This document shows, piece after piece, positions 44,535-53,338 of a stretch of DNA of 64,000 nt. The notes under the pieces are model-generated. The model saw only the letters and a list, made by a program, of their open reading frames with translations. It had not been told where the DNA came from and made no database searches. A program made the position numbers and the translations under genes. The number at the start of each line of letters is the position of its first letter. Position 1 is the stretch's first letter. The stretch is from JAVBQL01 sp031549085 (GTDB lineage: Bacteria > Spirochaetota > GWE2-31-10 > MWDO01). The stretch covers positions 62,001 through 126,000 of the forward strand of contig JAVBQL010000006.1 of the NCBI GenBank assembly GCA_031549085.1, in the 5' to 3' direction.

Positions 44535-45590
44535 ATGATTACTGGATATTTTTGTAATAATAAAAATATTAAATATGAAGATATATGGAATTTTACTGAA
44601 GGTTTAGCTGTTGTCAGACTTGATGATAAATGGGGTTTTATTAATAAAACAGGTGAAGAGGTTACAGCGATTAAATATAATGGTGTTGGTTCTTTTACTG
44701 GGGGATTAGCTCCTGTTCAATTTAAAAATAGATGGGGTTTTATTGATAAGACAGGTAGAGAGATAATGCCTCTTAAATACGATATTGCTCCTATTTTCAG
44801 TGAAGAATTAGCTAGTGTTATGCTGAATGGTAAATATGGTTTTGTTGATAAAACAGGTGAAGAGATTATAGCTATTAAATATGATAGTACTGGTTCTTTT
44901 AGTGAGGGGTTAGCTCCTATTAAGCTTAAAAATAGATGGAATTTTATTGATAAAACAGATAGATTAATAGCCCCTTTTAAATATGATATAGCTTCTATTT
45001 TCAGTGAAAGTTTAGCTGGTGTTATTCTGAATGGTAAATATGGTTTTGTTGATAAAACAGGTAAAGAGACAATTTCTCTTAAATATGATGCTGGTTATGG
45101 GTTTATTGAAAGTTTAGCTGCTGTTGCACTGAATGGTAAATATGGTTTTATTGATAAAATGGGTGTAGAGATAATTCCTCTTAAATATGATTATGCTTTT
45201 GGCTTCCATGAAGGTTTAGCAAGTATTCAGATTAATGATAAATTTAGTTTTATTGATAAAATAGGCAATAAAATAATTGCTTTTAAGTATGATGATGTAT
45301 GGAATTTCCATGAAGGATTAGCTGCTGTTATGCTGAATGGTAAATATGGTTTTATTGATAAAATGGGTGTAGAAATAATTCCTCTAAAATATGATTATGC
45401 TTTTGATTTTTCTGAAAATTTAGCTGCTGTTGCATTGAATGGTAAATATGGTTTTATTGATAAAACGAGTAAAGAGGTAATCCCTTTTAAATATGATTAT
45501 GTTTTTAGTTTTAGTGAAGGATTAGCTAGTGTTAAGCTTAATGGGGAATGTTTCTGTATTGATAAAAATGATAATAGAGTGATTAATTAG
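44535..45590 (+). CDS. WG-repeat protein (no signal peptide)
   Basis: A 351-residue protein made almost entirely of ten 34-residue WG repeats (about residues 13-349), each built on 'YD...F-S/H-E-G-L-A-x-V-x-L-N-G-K-Y-G-F-I-D-K-T-G-x-E-I-I-P-L-K'. Odd and even repeats differ in a regular way (KNRWGF versus NGKYGF), and some DNA units are nearly identical, for example near 45121-45195 and 45325-45399. There is no signal peptide or membrane helix, unlike the WG lipoprotein at 13258. The function of WG repeats is unknown. A TTGACA at 44429 lacks a good -10. Confidence 0.82.
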   Translation: MITGYFCNNKNIKYEDIWNFTEGLAVVRLDDKWGFINKTGEEVTAIKYNGVGSFTGGLAPVQFKNRWGFIDKTGREIMPLKYDIAPIFSEELASVMLNGKYGFVDKTGEEIIAIKYDSTGSFSEGLAPIKLKNRWNFIDKTDRLIAPFKYDIASIFSESLAGVILNGKYGFVDKTGKETISLKYDAGYGFIESLAAVALNGKYGFIDKMGVEIIPLKYDYAFGFHEGLASIQINDKFSFIDKIGNKIIAFKYDDVWNFHEGLAAVMLNGKYGFIDKMGVEIIPLKYDYAFDFSENLAAVALNGKYGFIDKTSKEVIPFKYDYVFSFSEGLASVKLNGECFCIDKNDNRVIN

Positions 45591-45736
45591 CTATTTATGA
45601 TTATTGATTTCATATTTCTTTTATAAAATAATGCTAATTTTTTTCCATAAAAATAAGATAATTATAGTAACTATACTCAAAAACTGAAGTCAAACTCTTC
45701 TGTTTTTGTAAATCTAAAAACTTTTTGGATGAAGAT

Positions 45737-47236
45737 GTGAAAAAAACAATTTTATCTATTTTTATTATTTTTATTTTAACTCTCTCACTCTACTCTTTAC
45801 AGGAGGAGATATCATATAATGTTGCAACCAATTTTAAAGATTTTCTATATAAGGCTACAAATGTTGAGCTTATAAAGCTTAATAACACTCCAAACTGTTA
45901 TAGAATTAAGCAGCAGCAATTTTCAGATATGAGTGATTTAGATTTATACCTCTCATTTGACACAAAAAGAGGATATGATGATACAGATAGATATAAAATT
46001 GTCTACAATAACTATAAACTCTCTGGCAATAAATCAATATATAAAAATGGCGGATATTTTGTTAATGAGGAGGAGAGACTGGAGCTTGTTGGAGAAAACG
46101 AAAACTATTTTTTTCAAACCGGTACAAATCTTGGTTCATTTTCAATAAGCTTCTGGTTCTATCCAATAAGTTTTTCTGACGGTGAGGTTATAATAAGAAT
46201 TGGTTCTCAATACTATGATAAACAAGATGATAAAGTCTATGATGAGTCTATTGTTGCAAAAGTTGAGGATGGAAGAATTATTTGGGAATTTAACAATGTT
46301 TTCAAATTCAATGATATTACAAAAGATTATTTCAAACTTGGTTCATATGATAGAATATCCCCTGAAACATGGAACCATATGAGTTTTGCATATGATGCTG
46401 AGACTGGTATAATGAGGCAATTTCTGAATGGTAAAGAGAGTGGTGTTGGTGTTGCAACTCTTGATGGAACACTTGATAGCTCTATATATAGAATCTTTTT
46501 TCAAAAGAATAACAGATGTGTTATTACACTTGCACCCAATTTTAATGGCGGTTTAGATGAGTTTTATGTCTTTAAGAAAAATATTATTATAGAGCCTGAT
46601 AGATTCCCTTGGGACTCATATGGAGAAATTCTAACAAATGTTATAAGACTTGGTGAAACTGGCGGGCGAGTACTTAATATAAAGAGGATGGAGAGAAATA
46701 ACTACAATTCAGATATAATATACTACTATAGATACTCTCCAAATAACCCTTTTACAGAGAATGATGATGGAAGCTTAAAGTGGAATGTTTGGGATGAAAA
46801 GACAGATATATCAAATAAATATATAAAATATATTCAATTGAAAATACTATTTCTTCCAGGAAGAGATCCAAACTATAGTCCAGAATTCAGTGGCTTAAAG
46901 TTTTTAATTGAGAAACATTTGCCCCCATCAAAACCAATAGGTCTCAAACTTTTCGCAGGGGACAAAAGCATAAAAATGAAGTGGATAAAAAATAGTGAAA
47001 GAACAGTGAAAGGATATAAAATATACTATGGAACAAAATCAAATTACTATTTTGGTGAGAGTATGGAGAGAAATAGCCCTATTGATATAGGTTTGGTTAA
47101 TGAGTATGAGCTTAAAGGTTTACGAAATAATATAATTTACTATGTCTCCGTTACTGCATATGATGGAAATGGCAATGAGAGCCCTCTAAGTTATGAAGAG
47201 TTTGTAAGGCCTCTTGAAAGCTCTGCCAGAAGATAG
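45737..47236 (+). CDS. secreted LamG-like and fibronectin type III protein
   Basis: A 499-residue exported protein. From the GTG at 45737 the product begins MKKTILSIFIIFILTLS, a normal signal peptide, with GGATGAAG as ribosome site; the in-frame TTG at 45725 would prepend four acidic residues. Residues ~100-270 are a concanavalin/LamG-like domain (FSISFWFYPISF ... NGGLDEFYVFKK), and ~395-490 a fibronectin type III domain (PPSKPIGLKLFAGDKSIKMKW ... YVSVTAYDGNGNES). Such layouts bind glycans or proteins on the surface. No catalytic domain is recognised. Confidence 0.75.
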   Translation: MKKTILSIFIIFILTLSLYSLQEEISYNVATNFKDFLYKATNVELIKLNNTPNCYRIKQQQFSDMSDLDLYLSFDTKRGYDDTDRYKIVYNNYKLSGNKSIYKNGGYFVNEEERLELVGENENYFFQTGTNLGSFSISFWFYPISFSDGEVIIRIGSQYYDKQDDKVYDESIVAKVEDGRIIWEFNNVFKFNDITKDYFKLGSYDRISPETWNHMSFAYDAETGIMRQFLNGKESGVGVATLDGTLDSSIYRIFFQKNNRCVITLAPNFNGGLDEFYVFKKNIIIEPDRFPWDSYGEILTNVIRLGETGGRVLNIKRMERNNYNSDIIYYYRYSPNNPFTENDDGSLKWNVWDEKTDISNKYIKYIQLKILFLPGRDPNYSPEFSGLKFLIEKHLPPSKPIGLKLFAGDKSIKMKWIKNSERTVKGYKIYYGTKSNYYFGESMERNSPIDIGLVNEYELKGLRNNIIYYVSVTAYDGNGNESPLSYEEFVRPLESSARR

Positions 47237-47251
47237 TATGTTTTTCTTGCT

Positions 47252-47280
47252 TCCCCTTGCCCCTTTTACATAAAGGGGGT
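47252..47280 (-). repeat. C-rich hairpin repeat R4
   Basis: On the minus strand reads CCCCCTTTATGTAAAAGGGG followed by CAAGGGGAAG, the unit seen at 10429. On the plus strand the hairpin is followed by TTTAAAATTGGCTTTT and might act as a weak terminator of the LamG gene. Confidence 0.55.
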
Positions 47281-47346
47281 TTAAAATTGGCTTTTATTTA
47301 AAAATAGTAGGGATAATGATTTGCCATTCGCTGTATAAGCCATTTT

Positions 47347-47476
47347 TGTTTAAGAGTTAAAGCTAGGATATATAAGTCGATTTTGTTCGATTTTTGCTTT
47401 GCAAAAATATACAAAATCTTTGTTATTACGTTAGTAACAAGCTCTGCTTATATACCCTAGCTTTCACTCTTAAACA
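47347..47476 (-). repeat. variable-arm palindromic element A5
   Basis: Arms 47347-47376 and 47447-47476 (30 bases) with one true mismatch and one G.U pair on the minus strand. The loop holds ATTTTTGCTTTGCAAAAAT and TTATTACGTTAGTAACAA hairpins; the second is the reverse complement of a hairpin in A4, so the loop modules occur in different orders. The 47237-47558 gap contains no gene. Confidence 0.65.
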
Positions 47477-47558
47477 AGCAGAATATATAAAAAGCTTTTT
47501 ATATATAACAAAAGTTAAAATCTACTTATACAAAATTTAATAAAACTAGGAAAAAAAT

Positions 47559-48218
47559 GTGGATAGATTAAATGATTATGACTTGTTAGTATTTGATTTT
47601 GATGGAACTCTTGTTGATTCAATAGAGGGGGTTCTTGCCTCTTTTAACTATGCTTTAAGCAAGTATGGATATCCGAAGTTAAAAAAAGATGATATAAGAA
47701 AGAAAATTGGTCTCCCATTGGAAGATATAGCTCTATATACCTTGAAAGTAAGCGGTATTAATGAAAAAGATGATATTGATATAGAAAAATTTCTATCTTT
47801 TTATAGAGAGTTTTATAAAAGGGAGGGGTATAAACTTGCCTCTCTTTATGATGGAATCTCTGATTTCTTAGAAAAAGCAAAATCAAAAAATAAAAAACTT
47901 GCCATTTTTACAAACAGATCAATTGATAGCACTACTCAAATACTAGAGATAGTTGGAGTTGCCAATCTCTTTGATGTAGTTGTTTCTGGTGAAACAATAA
48001 ACAAAAGAAAGCCGCTGCCTGATGGACTCTTAATGATTATGGAGAAGATTGGACAGAGAGAAAAAGAGACCATTATGATAGGTGATTCTATCATAGATAT
48101 AAATACTGCTCTTAATGCAAATATAGATAGCTGCTTTGTTACCTATGGATATGGAAGCGGAATTGATGATGCTGATAAAAAAGCAACCTTCTATATAGAC
48201 AGTTTTGCAAAATTTTAA
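47559..48218 (+). CDS. HAD-family phosphatase (phosphoglycolate-phosphatase-like)
   Basis: A 219-residue haloacid-dehalogenase-fold hydrolase. Motif I is DFDGTLVDS with the nucleophile D13 and D15, motif II IFTNRS (about 125), motif III Lys in KRKPLPDG (about 150), and motif IV IGDSIID (about 172). The helical cap of the Gph/PpaX type follows motif I. Substrates of such enzymes are small phosphates, for example phosphoglycolate or pyrophosphate; which one cannot be told. It starts with GTG behind AGGA. Confidence 0.85.
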   Translation: MDRLNDYDLLVFDFDGTLVDSIEGVLASFNYALSKYGYPKLKKDDIRKKIGLPLEDIALYTLKVSGINEKDDIDIEKFLSFYREFYKREGYKLASLYDGISDFLEKAKSKNKKLAIFTNRSIDSTTQILEIVGVANLFDVVVSGETINKRKPLPDGLLMIMEKIGQREKETIMIGDSIIDINTALNANIDSCFVTYGYGSGIDDADKKATFYIDSFAKF

Positions 48219-48246
48219 TAAAAAAAAATATTTTTTTATTAAAAAA
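48215..48246 (+). terminator. AT-only hairpin after the HAD gene
   Basis: TTTAATAAAAAAA and TTTTTTATTAAA flank a short loop; a weak, A/T-only stem with a T-run that could end the HAD transcript. It abuts the next promoter. Confidence 0.3.
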
Positions 48247-48248
48247 CA

Positions 48249-48276
48249 TTTACTTTTCTTAAATTATAAGTATAAT
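48249..48276 (+). promoter_or_regulatory. promoter of the yicC-remA-gmk-rpoZ-miaA cluster
   Basis: TTTACT at 48249-48254 and a perfect TATAAT at 48271-48276, 16 bases apart, 35 bases before the yicC start. Confidence 0.5.
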
Positions 48277-48310
48277 GCATAAAATGGGTACAAGGTAAGG
48301 TCTTCATATA

Positions 48311-49180
48311 ATGAAAGGAATGACTGGCTATTCTTTCAAGTCTTTCTCCTCTGATAATAAAATCAACATATCATGCGAATTAAAGTCTTTTAATCACAGG
48401 TTTCTTGATATAAATATATCTATGGCATCGTTCTTAAATCCGTTTGAGATAAAAATAAGAGAGCTTATACAAAAAAGAGTCAAGAGAGGCAAAGTGGATC
48501 TCTCTATTTTTTTTAGAATGGAAGAGTCTATGAGCAGTGTTGCAATAGATCCAAAACTTGCAAAGGAGTATTTTAGCTCTTTAGCAACTCTAAAAGATCT
48601 TTGTGACATAGATGACGAAATCAAACTATACCACCTAATAAAATTTCGTGACATATTCAAAATAGAGGAGAACAGAGACTACTCTATATATTGGAGCTTT
48701 ATTGAAAAATTGATAAATGAGGCTCTTGATGAGCTTGTCTCTATGAAAGAGAGAGAGGGAGAGCACACAAAAGCTAATCTTTTATCAATTATAGATGATA
48801 TGAAAAACAAATTAGAGCATATAATTTCATCTAAAGAGCATATAGAAAAAGACATCTTGAATAGTATAAAAACAAAAGTCTCTGATCTTATAGGTAAAAA
48901 CATTGATGAAAACCGCCTCCTCACAGAGGTCGCTCTTCTTGTTTCTAGGGGGTCAATAAATGAGGAGCTTGAGAGGCTCTCTCTTTATATAAATGAGTTT
49001 ATTAATATTTCATCAGAAGATGGTGAGGTTGGAAAAAAGCTGGATTTTCTCTGCCAAGAGATGCACAGGGAAGTTAATACAACTGGCAATAAAATATTTG
49101 ATGCAAAGTATGTCGGTTCTGTTATATCTATCAAAAATAGTATAGAAGATCTAAGAGAACAGATAAGAAACATAGAATAA
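48311..49180 (+). CDS. yicC: YicC-family endoribonuclease-type protein
   Basis: A 289-residue YicC protein. The start MKGMTGYSFKSF and ELKSFNHRFLDI, and the C-terminal KLDFLCQEMHREVNTTGNK and SIEDLREQIRNIE blocks, are diagnostic. E. coli YicC is an endoribonuclease that acts on structured RNA such as the small RNA RyhB. It opens the conserved cluster yicC-remA-gmk-rpoZ-miaA, which also exists in many firmicutes and spirochaetes. Confidence 0.92.
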   Translation: MKGMTGYSFKSFSSDNKINISCELKSFNHRFLDINISMASFLNPFEIKIRELIQKRVKRGKVDLSIFFRMEESMSSVAIDPKLAKEYFSSLATLKDLCDIDDEIKLYHLIKFRDIFKIEENRDYSIYWSFIEKLINEALDELVSMKEREGEHTKANLLSIIDDMKNKLEHIISSKEHIEKDILNSIKTKVSDLIGKNIDENRLLTEVALLVSRGSINEELERLSLYINEFINISSEDGEVGKKLDFLCQEMHREVNTTGNKIFDAKYVGSVISIKNSIEDLREQIRNIE

Positions 49181-49241
49181 GCTTTGTATTTAATATTTTA
49201 TGTATTAATTTAAAATGTAGAGAGATTTTTAGGAGGTATTT

Positions 49242-49496
49242 ATGAACATCAAATTTATTAACATAGGTTATGGTAATGTTGTTCAGGCTAATAGAATTAT
49301 TTCTATTATTAATCCAGATTCGGCTTCATCAAAGAGACTTAGAAATGATGCAAAAGAGGCACAGTTACTGATAGATGCTACGCAAGGAAGAAAAACGAGA
49401 GGTATTATTATAACTGATTCAAACCATATAGTATTGACAGCAATGCAACCAGAAACAATTACTCAAAGGCTGTCAGCTCAACAAAAAGATTCTTAA
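49242..49496 (+). CDS. remA: RemA/DUF370 family protein
   Basis: An 84-residue protein of the DUF370 family. The pattern FINIGYGNVVQANRIISII and RIRNDAKE-type helix (KRLRNDAKEAQLLIDAT), GRKTRGIIITDSNHIVLT, is highly characteristic. In Bacillus, RemA is a DNA-binding regulator of biofilm matrix and osmoprotection genes; in other bacteria its role is less clear. It has a good TTTTTAGGAGG ribosome site and lies between yicC and gmk, its usual place. Confidence 0.9.
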   Translation: MNIKFINIGYGNVVQANRIISIINPDSASSKRLRNDAKEAQLLIDATQGRKTRGIIITDSNHIVLTAMQPETITQRLSAQQKDS

Positions 49497-49524
49497 AAAA
49501 TTGATTCTGTAAAGGGTATCATGA

Positions 49525-50103
49525 TTGACTAAGGGCAGATTGATTGTTATCTCTGGTCCATCAGGGGTAGGAAAGAGTTCTCTTTTAAAAAAACTTCTTA
49601 CAACTTATAAAGGTAAGATGCTATTCTCCGTTTCGTATACTTCTAGAGAGAGGAGAGGAGAGGAGGTGGATGGTGTTGATTACAATTTCATTTCACAGGA
49701 TGAGTTTGAAGAGAAAATAAAAGAGAATGTTTTTTTAGAGTGGGCAATTGTACATGGAAACTATTATGGAACATCAAATAGATATATAAATAATATAATT
49801 AATAAAGGTATGGACTGTATTCTCGATATCGATGTACAAGGAGGGCTTAACCTTATGTCAAAAAAGGTTGATGCCCTCTATATTTTTATTGCTCCTCCAA
49901 GTATTGAGACCTTGAGAGAGCGCTTGACTGCCCGTGCAACAGACTCTATAGAGACAATAAATAGAAGGGTTGATAATGCAAAAAGAGAGCTTTTAGAAAA
50001 AGATAAATATCAGTATGTAGTTATTAATGATAATTTTGATATTGCATTTGACAGATTAGAAAAAATAATATATAATAACCCACCAAAATTAAACAATAAT
50101 TAA
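49525..50103 (+). CDS. gmk: guanylate kinase
   Basis: A 192-residue kinase that turns GMP into GDP. The P-loop GPSGVGKSS is at residues 11-19; SVSYTSRERRGEEVDGVDY (GMP-binding) and LDIDVQGG follow. It starts with TTG behind AAAGGG. Length is normal. Confidence 0.95.
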   Translation: MTKGRLIVISGPSGVGKSSLLKKLLTTYKGKMLFSVSYTSRERRGEEVDGVDYNFISQDEFEEKIKENVFLEWAIVHGNYYGTSNRYINNIINKGMDCILDIDVQGGLNLMSKKVDALYIFIAPPSIETLRERLTARATDSIETINRRVDNAKRELLEKDKYQYVVINDNFDIAFDRLEKIIYNNPPKLNNN

Positions 50104-50131
50104 AAAACTCATTTTTTTAAGGAGATATGTT

Positions 50132-50326
50132 TTGATTATTCCAATAGATGAACTTATTGATTTTAAAGGCAACAGATATGAGCTAACCTGTGCTGCAATA
50201 AAGAGAGCAATACAGATCAATCTTACTGAAGATGAAGAGCTTAAAAAAAATAAGGGAAAAGTTGTTCCAACAGCTCTAAGACAAGTGCTTACTGAAAAAG
50301 TAAAGTATAAAATTGAACAAGACTAG
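50132..50326 (+). CDS. rpoZ: RNA polymerase omega subunit
   Basis: A 64-residue omega subunit, which stabilises RNA polymerase assembly. The 'NRYELTCAAIKRA' helix and the position directly after gmk are diagnostic. It starts with TTG behind a strong AAGGAG site. Short omega proteins of this size are common outside proteobacteria. Confidence 0.88.
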   Translation: MIIPIDELIDFKGNRYELTCAAIKRAIQINLTEDEELKKNKGKVVPTALRQVLTEKVKYKIEQD

Positions 50327-50374
50327 TTTTCTAAAACTCTCTAAAATAACTATATCCTCAAACAAAGTATTATA

Positions 50375-51283
50375 ATGAATAACTATTCTGTTATTATTCT
50401 AGGTCCTACTGCGAGCGGAAAAACGGCTCTATCTTTAGAATTGGCCTCCTTTGGCGGAGAGATAATATCTGTTGATTCAAGACAGGTCTATAAGTATATG
50501 GATATTGGGACAGCAAAGCCCTCCAAAGAGGAGCTCTTAAAAGTTCCACACCATCTTATCTCTATTGTAGAACCTGATGAGAAATTTACTGCTGGTCTCT
50601 TTAAAAGAGAGAGTGAAAAGCTTATCAATGCTCTCTATCAAAAAAACAAAATTCCATTTTTAGTTGGTGGTACCGGTCTCTATTTTAATTCAATATTATA
50701 TGGGCTCTCCTCAATCCCCGTTGTTCCTAACGAAATTAGGAGTTTTGTAGATAGAAAAATAGAATTAAGAGGATTGGAGAGAGTATACAATATATTAGAA
50801 AAAATAGATTCTACCTATGCAAATAAAATTCATAAAAATGACAAACAGAGAATCTCAAGAGCTATTGAGGTCTTCTATTTCACAAAAAAACCATTCTCAT
50901 CTTTTTTTAATGAGAGACCAAACAATAATTTTCAGTTTATAAAGATAGGTATAAATATGGAGAGAGAGCTGCTCTATAAAAGAGTAGATCTTAGAGTCGA
51001 TCAAATGATTAAAGATGGACTTATAGATGAAACAGAGAACCTTTTAAAAATGGGATATAAAAAAGATTCTCCCGGAATGAAAACTATTGGTTATTCTGAA
51101 ATTGTTGACTATCTTGAAAATAGGACATCAAAAGATGAGGCAATAGAACTTATTAAAAGAAATACAAGACATTATGCAAAAAGACAAGTCACTTGGTTTA
51201 AAAAAATAGATGGAATTTACTGGTTTAATAGTGATGAACATGAAAAAATAAAAAAAATAATCAATGAAAAAATATTTTTTTAG
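50375..51283 (+). CDS. miaA: tRNA dimethylallyltransferase
   Basis: A 302-residue prenyltransferase that modifies A37 of tRNAs reading UNN codons. The P-loop GPTASGKT is at residues 10-17, the substrate loop DSRQVYKYMDIGTAKP at 36-51, and GGTGLYFNSILYG near 98. It ends the yicC cluster. The later methylthiolation enzyme MiaB is not here; MtaB at 5609 acts on a different tRNA set. Confidence 0.95.
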   Translation: MNNYSVIILGPTASGKTALSLELASFGGEIISVDSRQVYKYMDIGTAKPSKEELLKVPHHLISIVEPDEKFTAGLFKRESEKLINALYQKNKIPFLVGGTGLYFNSILYGLSSIPVVPNEIRSFVDRKIELRGLERVYNILEKIDSTYANKIHKNDKQRISRAIEVFYFTKKPFSSFFNERPNNNFQFIKIGINMERELLYKRVDLRVDQMIKDGLIDETENLLKMGYKKDSPGMKTIGYSEIVDYLENRTSKDEAIELIKRNTRHYAKRQVTWFKKIDGIYWFNSDEHEKIKKIINEKIFF

Positions 51284-51299
51284 AGTTTTTATATAAAAT

Positions 51300-51328
51300 T
51301 TGATTTGTTGCTGATTTTCAAGTATAAT
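51300..51328 (+). promoter_or_regulatory. promoter of the GH13 lipoprotein gene
   Basis: TTGATT at 51300-51305 and a perfect TATAAT at 51323-51328 with 17 bases between them, 56 bases before the start codon. Confidence 0.6.
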
Positions 51329-51383
51329 ATGGTATATACTATATTAATAGCAGTATATTATAATATATTTTAGTGGAGTTTTT

Positions 51384-53147
51384 ATGAAATTTAAAAATAG
51401 TGTTTTATTTGTTCTTGTGTTCTCTCTATTTTTCATTTTTTCTTGTGAGCCAGAGGGAAATAAAGAGAGTGGTGGAGTTGAGGATGAGAATGATGCACCC
51501 GGTACTGGTATTATTGTAGATCCACCGACATCTAGAGTAAAAACAGATGATTGGAGAGATGAAATAATATATTTCATTATGACAGATAGATTTAAAGATG
51601 GTGATACAAGTAATAACCCAGCAGGTTTTACTGATAGAAGTAAGATACACTACTACCATGGTGGAGACTTGCAAGGTATAATGGCTCAAGTTGATTATAT
51701 AAGAAAGGTTGGTGCTACGGCTATTTGGATAACTCCGGTTGTATCAAATATTATAGAGGATAACCAATATGCAGCATATCATGGCTATTGGGCTTGGGAT
51801 ATGAGCACTGTTAATGAGAATCTTGCTCCTGGCAGTATGAAAGACAACACTACAGATAGATTTAACTATTATAAATCTTTTGTTGATACAATGCATGACA
51901 ATGGAATTTTAGTTATTCAGGATGTTGTAGTTAATCATATGGGTAATATTGTAGGGTATGGTTCTCCTGCACCAGATTTTTGGGATCCACCATACAGTAG
52001 TACAGGCTATCCAAGAATGTTTGTTGAGACTAAATATCCGCCTGCAACAGCTGGAAACGAGTGGGTTACAACAGGAAGAAGGACTATCCCACCTGCTCCA
52101 TTTAATGATTTGACTTTTTACCATAATAGAGGAAAAATAGGAAACTATGACAACGCTACACAAGCTGTCTATGGTGATATGGCGGGGTTGGATGATATTG
52201 CAACAGATCTTCCTGCTGTTAGAACAGCCTTAATTGATATATATACTAAATGGATGGAAGCTGGTATTGATGGTTTTAGATTGGATACTGTAAAACATGT
52301 TGAATCCTCTTTTTGGGATGAATTTAGTCTAGCAATGAGAGTAAATGCTCAAGCTGATAGCAAAAAGTTTATACAGTTTGGAGAGGCATTGATAGGAGAT
52401 CATTCACAAACCGCACAATATGTTTCTGGAAATAGACTTGACTCTCTTCTTAATTTTGATCTATTTTATAAAATAAGAACTGTTTTCGCACAAGGTGGAG
52501 CAACAAGCAAACTTACAGATGAGTTATCAAACAGATCTTCACTCCGCAATATAGGAATTGGCAGTGGAGGTGCTGAAATTAGTGCCCAAGAGGGGGTTAT
52601 TAACTTTGTTGATAACCATGATGATAAGAGATTTCTTTCTTCTGTATCTGCTGGTAATGGAGAGCTTAGGTTGAGAAATGCTCTTATGTATTTGATGACG
52701 ACACAAGGTATTCCTTGTATCTACTATAACACAGAAAATGATGTTTTAGGTGCAGATAATGATTTGGGAAGAGTTGATATGCCTAATTTTAAAACATCAG
52801 GAAAACCAACTCTTACATTGATAAATAAACTTTCTACGATTAGAAAGGATAATATCGCTTTAAGAAGGGGTGATATAGTTAAACTTAAAGATTCAACAGG
52901 TGCAGGAATATTTGCTTTTGGACGTGGGTATGTTGATGCAGTTCCAGCAAATAATCAAAATATGATTGTGGCTATAAATACATCAGCTGCTCAAATAACT
53001 GAAAATATTGCTGTTAGTACATATGCTAGTGATGGAGATGTTTTAGAAGATATATTTAGTGATGCTAAAACAGCTGTTACAGTCTCTTCTGGAGAGATAA
53101 CTGCAACTATACCAGCATTTGGTGTGTGTATATTCAAAAAACAATAG
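51384..53147 (+). CDS. alpha-amylase family (GH13) lipoprotein
   Basis: A 587-residue surface or periplasmic lipoprotein; the lipobox FIFSC places the lipid on Cys21. The GH13 barrel starts at DEIIYFIMTDRFKDGD. All four conserved regions are intact: QDVVVNHMG, GFRLDTVKH (nucleophile Asp), FGEAL (acid Glu) and FVDNHDD. A C-terminal all-beta domain (about 500-587) closes the enzyme. It hydrolyses or transfers alpha-glucans. It has its own promoter and terminator, so it is a single-gene unit, and it is only distantly like the GH13 enzyme at 38686. Confidence 0.9.
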   Translation: MKFKNSVLFVLVFSLFFIFSCEPEGNKESGGVEDENDAPGTGIIVDPPTSRVKTDDWRDEIIYFIMTDRFKDGDTSNNPAGFTDRSKIHYYHGGDLQGIMAQVDYIRKVGATAIWITPVVSNIIEDNQYAAYHGYWAWDMSTVNENLAPGSMKDNTTDRFNYYKSFVDTMHDNGILVIQDVVVNHMGNIVGYGSPAPDFWDPPYSSTGYPRMFVETKYPPATAGNEWVTTGRRTIPPAPFNDLTFYHNRGKIGNYDNATQAVYGDMAGLDDIATDLPAVRTALIDIYTKWMEAGIDGFRLDTVKHVESSFWDEFSLAMRVNAQADSKKFIQFGEALIGDHSQTAQYVSGNRLDSLLNFDLFYKIRTVFAQGGATSKLTDELSNRSSLRNIGIGSGGAEISAQEGVINFVDNHDDKRFLSSVSAGNGELRLRNALMYLMTTQGIPCIYYNTENDVLGADNDLGRVDMPNFKTSGKPTLTLINKLSTIRKDNIALRRGDIVKLKDSTGAGIFAFGRGYVDAVPANNQNMIVAINTSAAQITENIAVSTYASDGDVLEDIFSDAKTAVTVSSGEITATIPAFGVCIFKKQ

Positions 53148-53168
53148 TGTATATTCTATATATTAAGG

Positions 53169-53206
53169 AAAGTTGGTAAGTTTTAATACTTACCAACTTT
53201 TTATTT
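53169..53206 (+). terminator. Rho-independent terminator of the GH13 gene
   Basis: Perfect 12-bp stem AAAGTTGGTAAG / CTTACCAACTTT (53169-53180 with 53189-53200), 8-base loop, followed by TTATTT. Confidence 0.8.
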
Positions 53207-53251
53207 CTAAATTACTTTTGTGTCAAGTTATTAAAAGAGCCTATTTTTAAA

Positions 53252-53280
53252 TTGAATTTTGGCTCTTATTATGATATAGT
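53252..53280 (+). promoter_or_regulatory. promoter of the radical SAM gene
   Basis: TTGAAT at 53252-53257 and TATAGT at 53275-53280, exactly 17 bases apart, 58 bases before the start codon. Confidence 0.5.
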
Positions 53281-53338
53281 GGAATTTCCTAATTTAATCT
53301 ATGTATTGTGAATTAATTTATTCTTTAAGGATTTTTTT

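Noticed and set aside
44600..45590. Regular ~102-base DNA repeats that look array-like
   Set aside because: They are coding WG repeats of one protein, in frame and without unique spacers, so not a CRISPR array.
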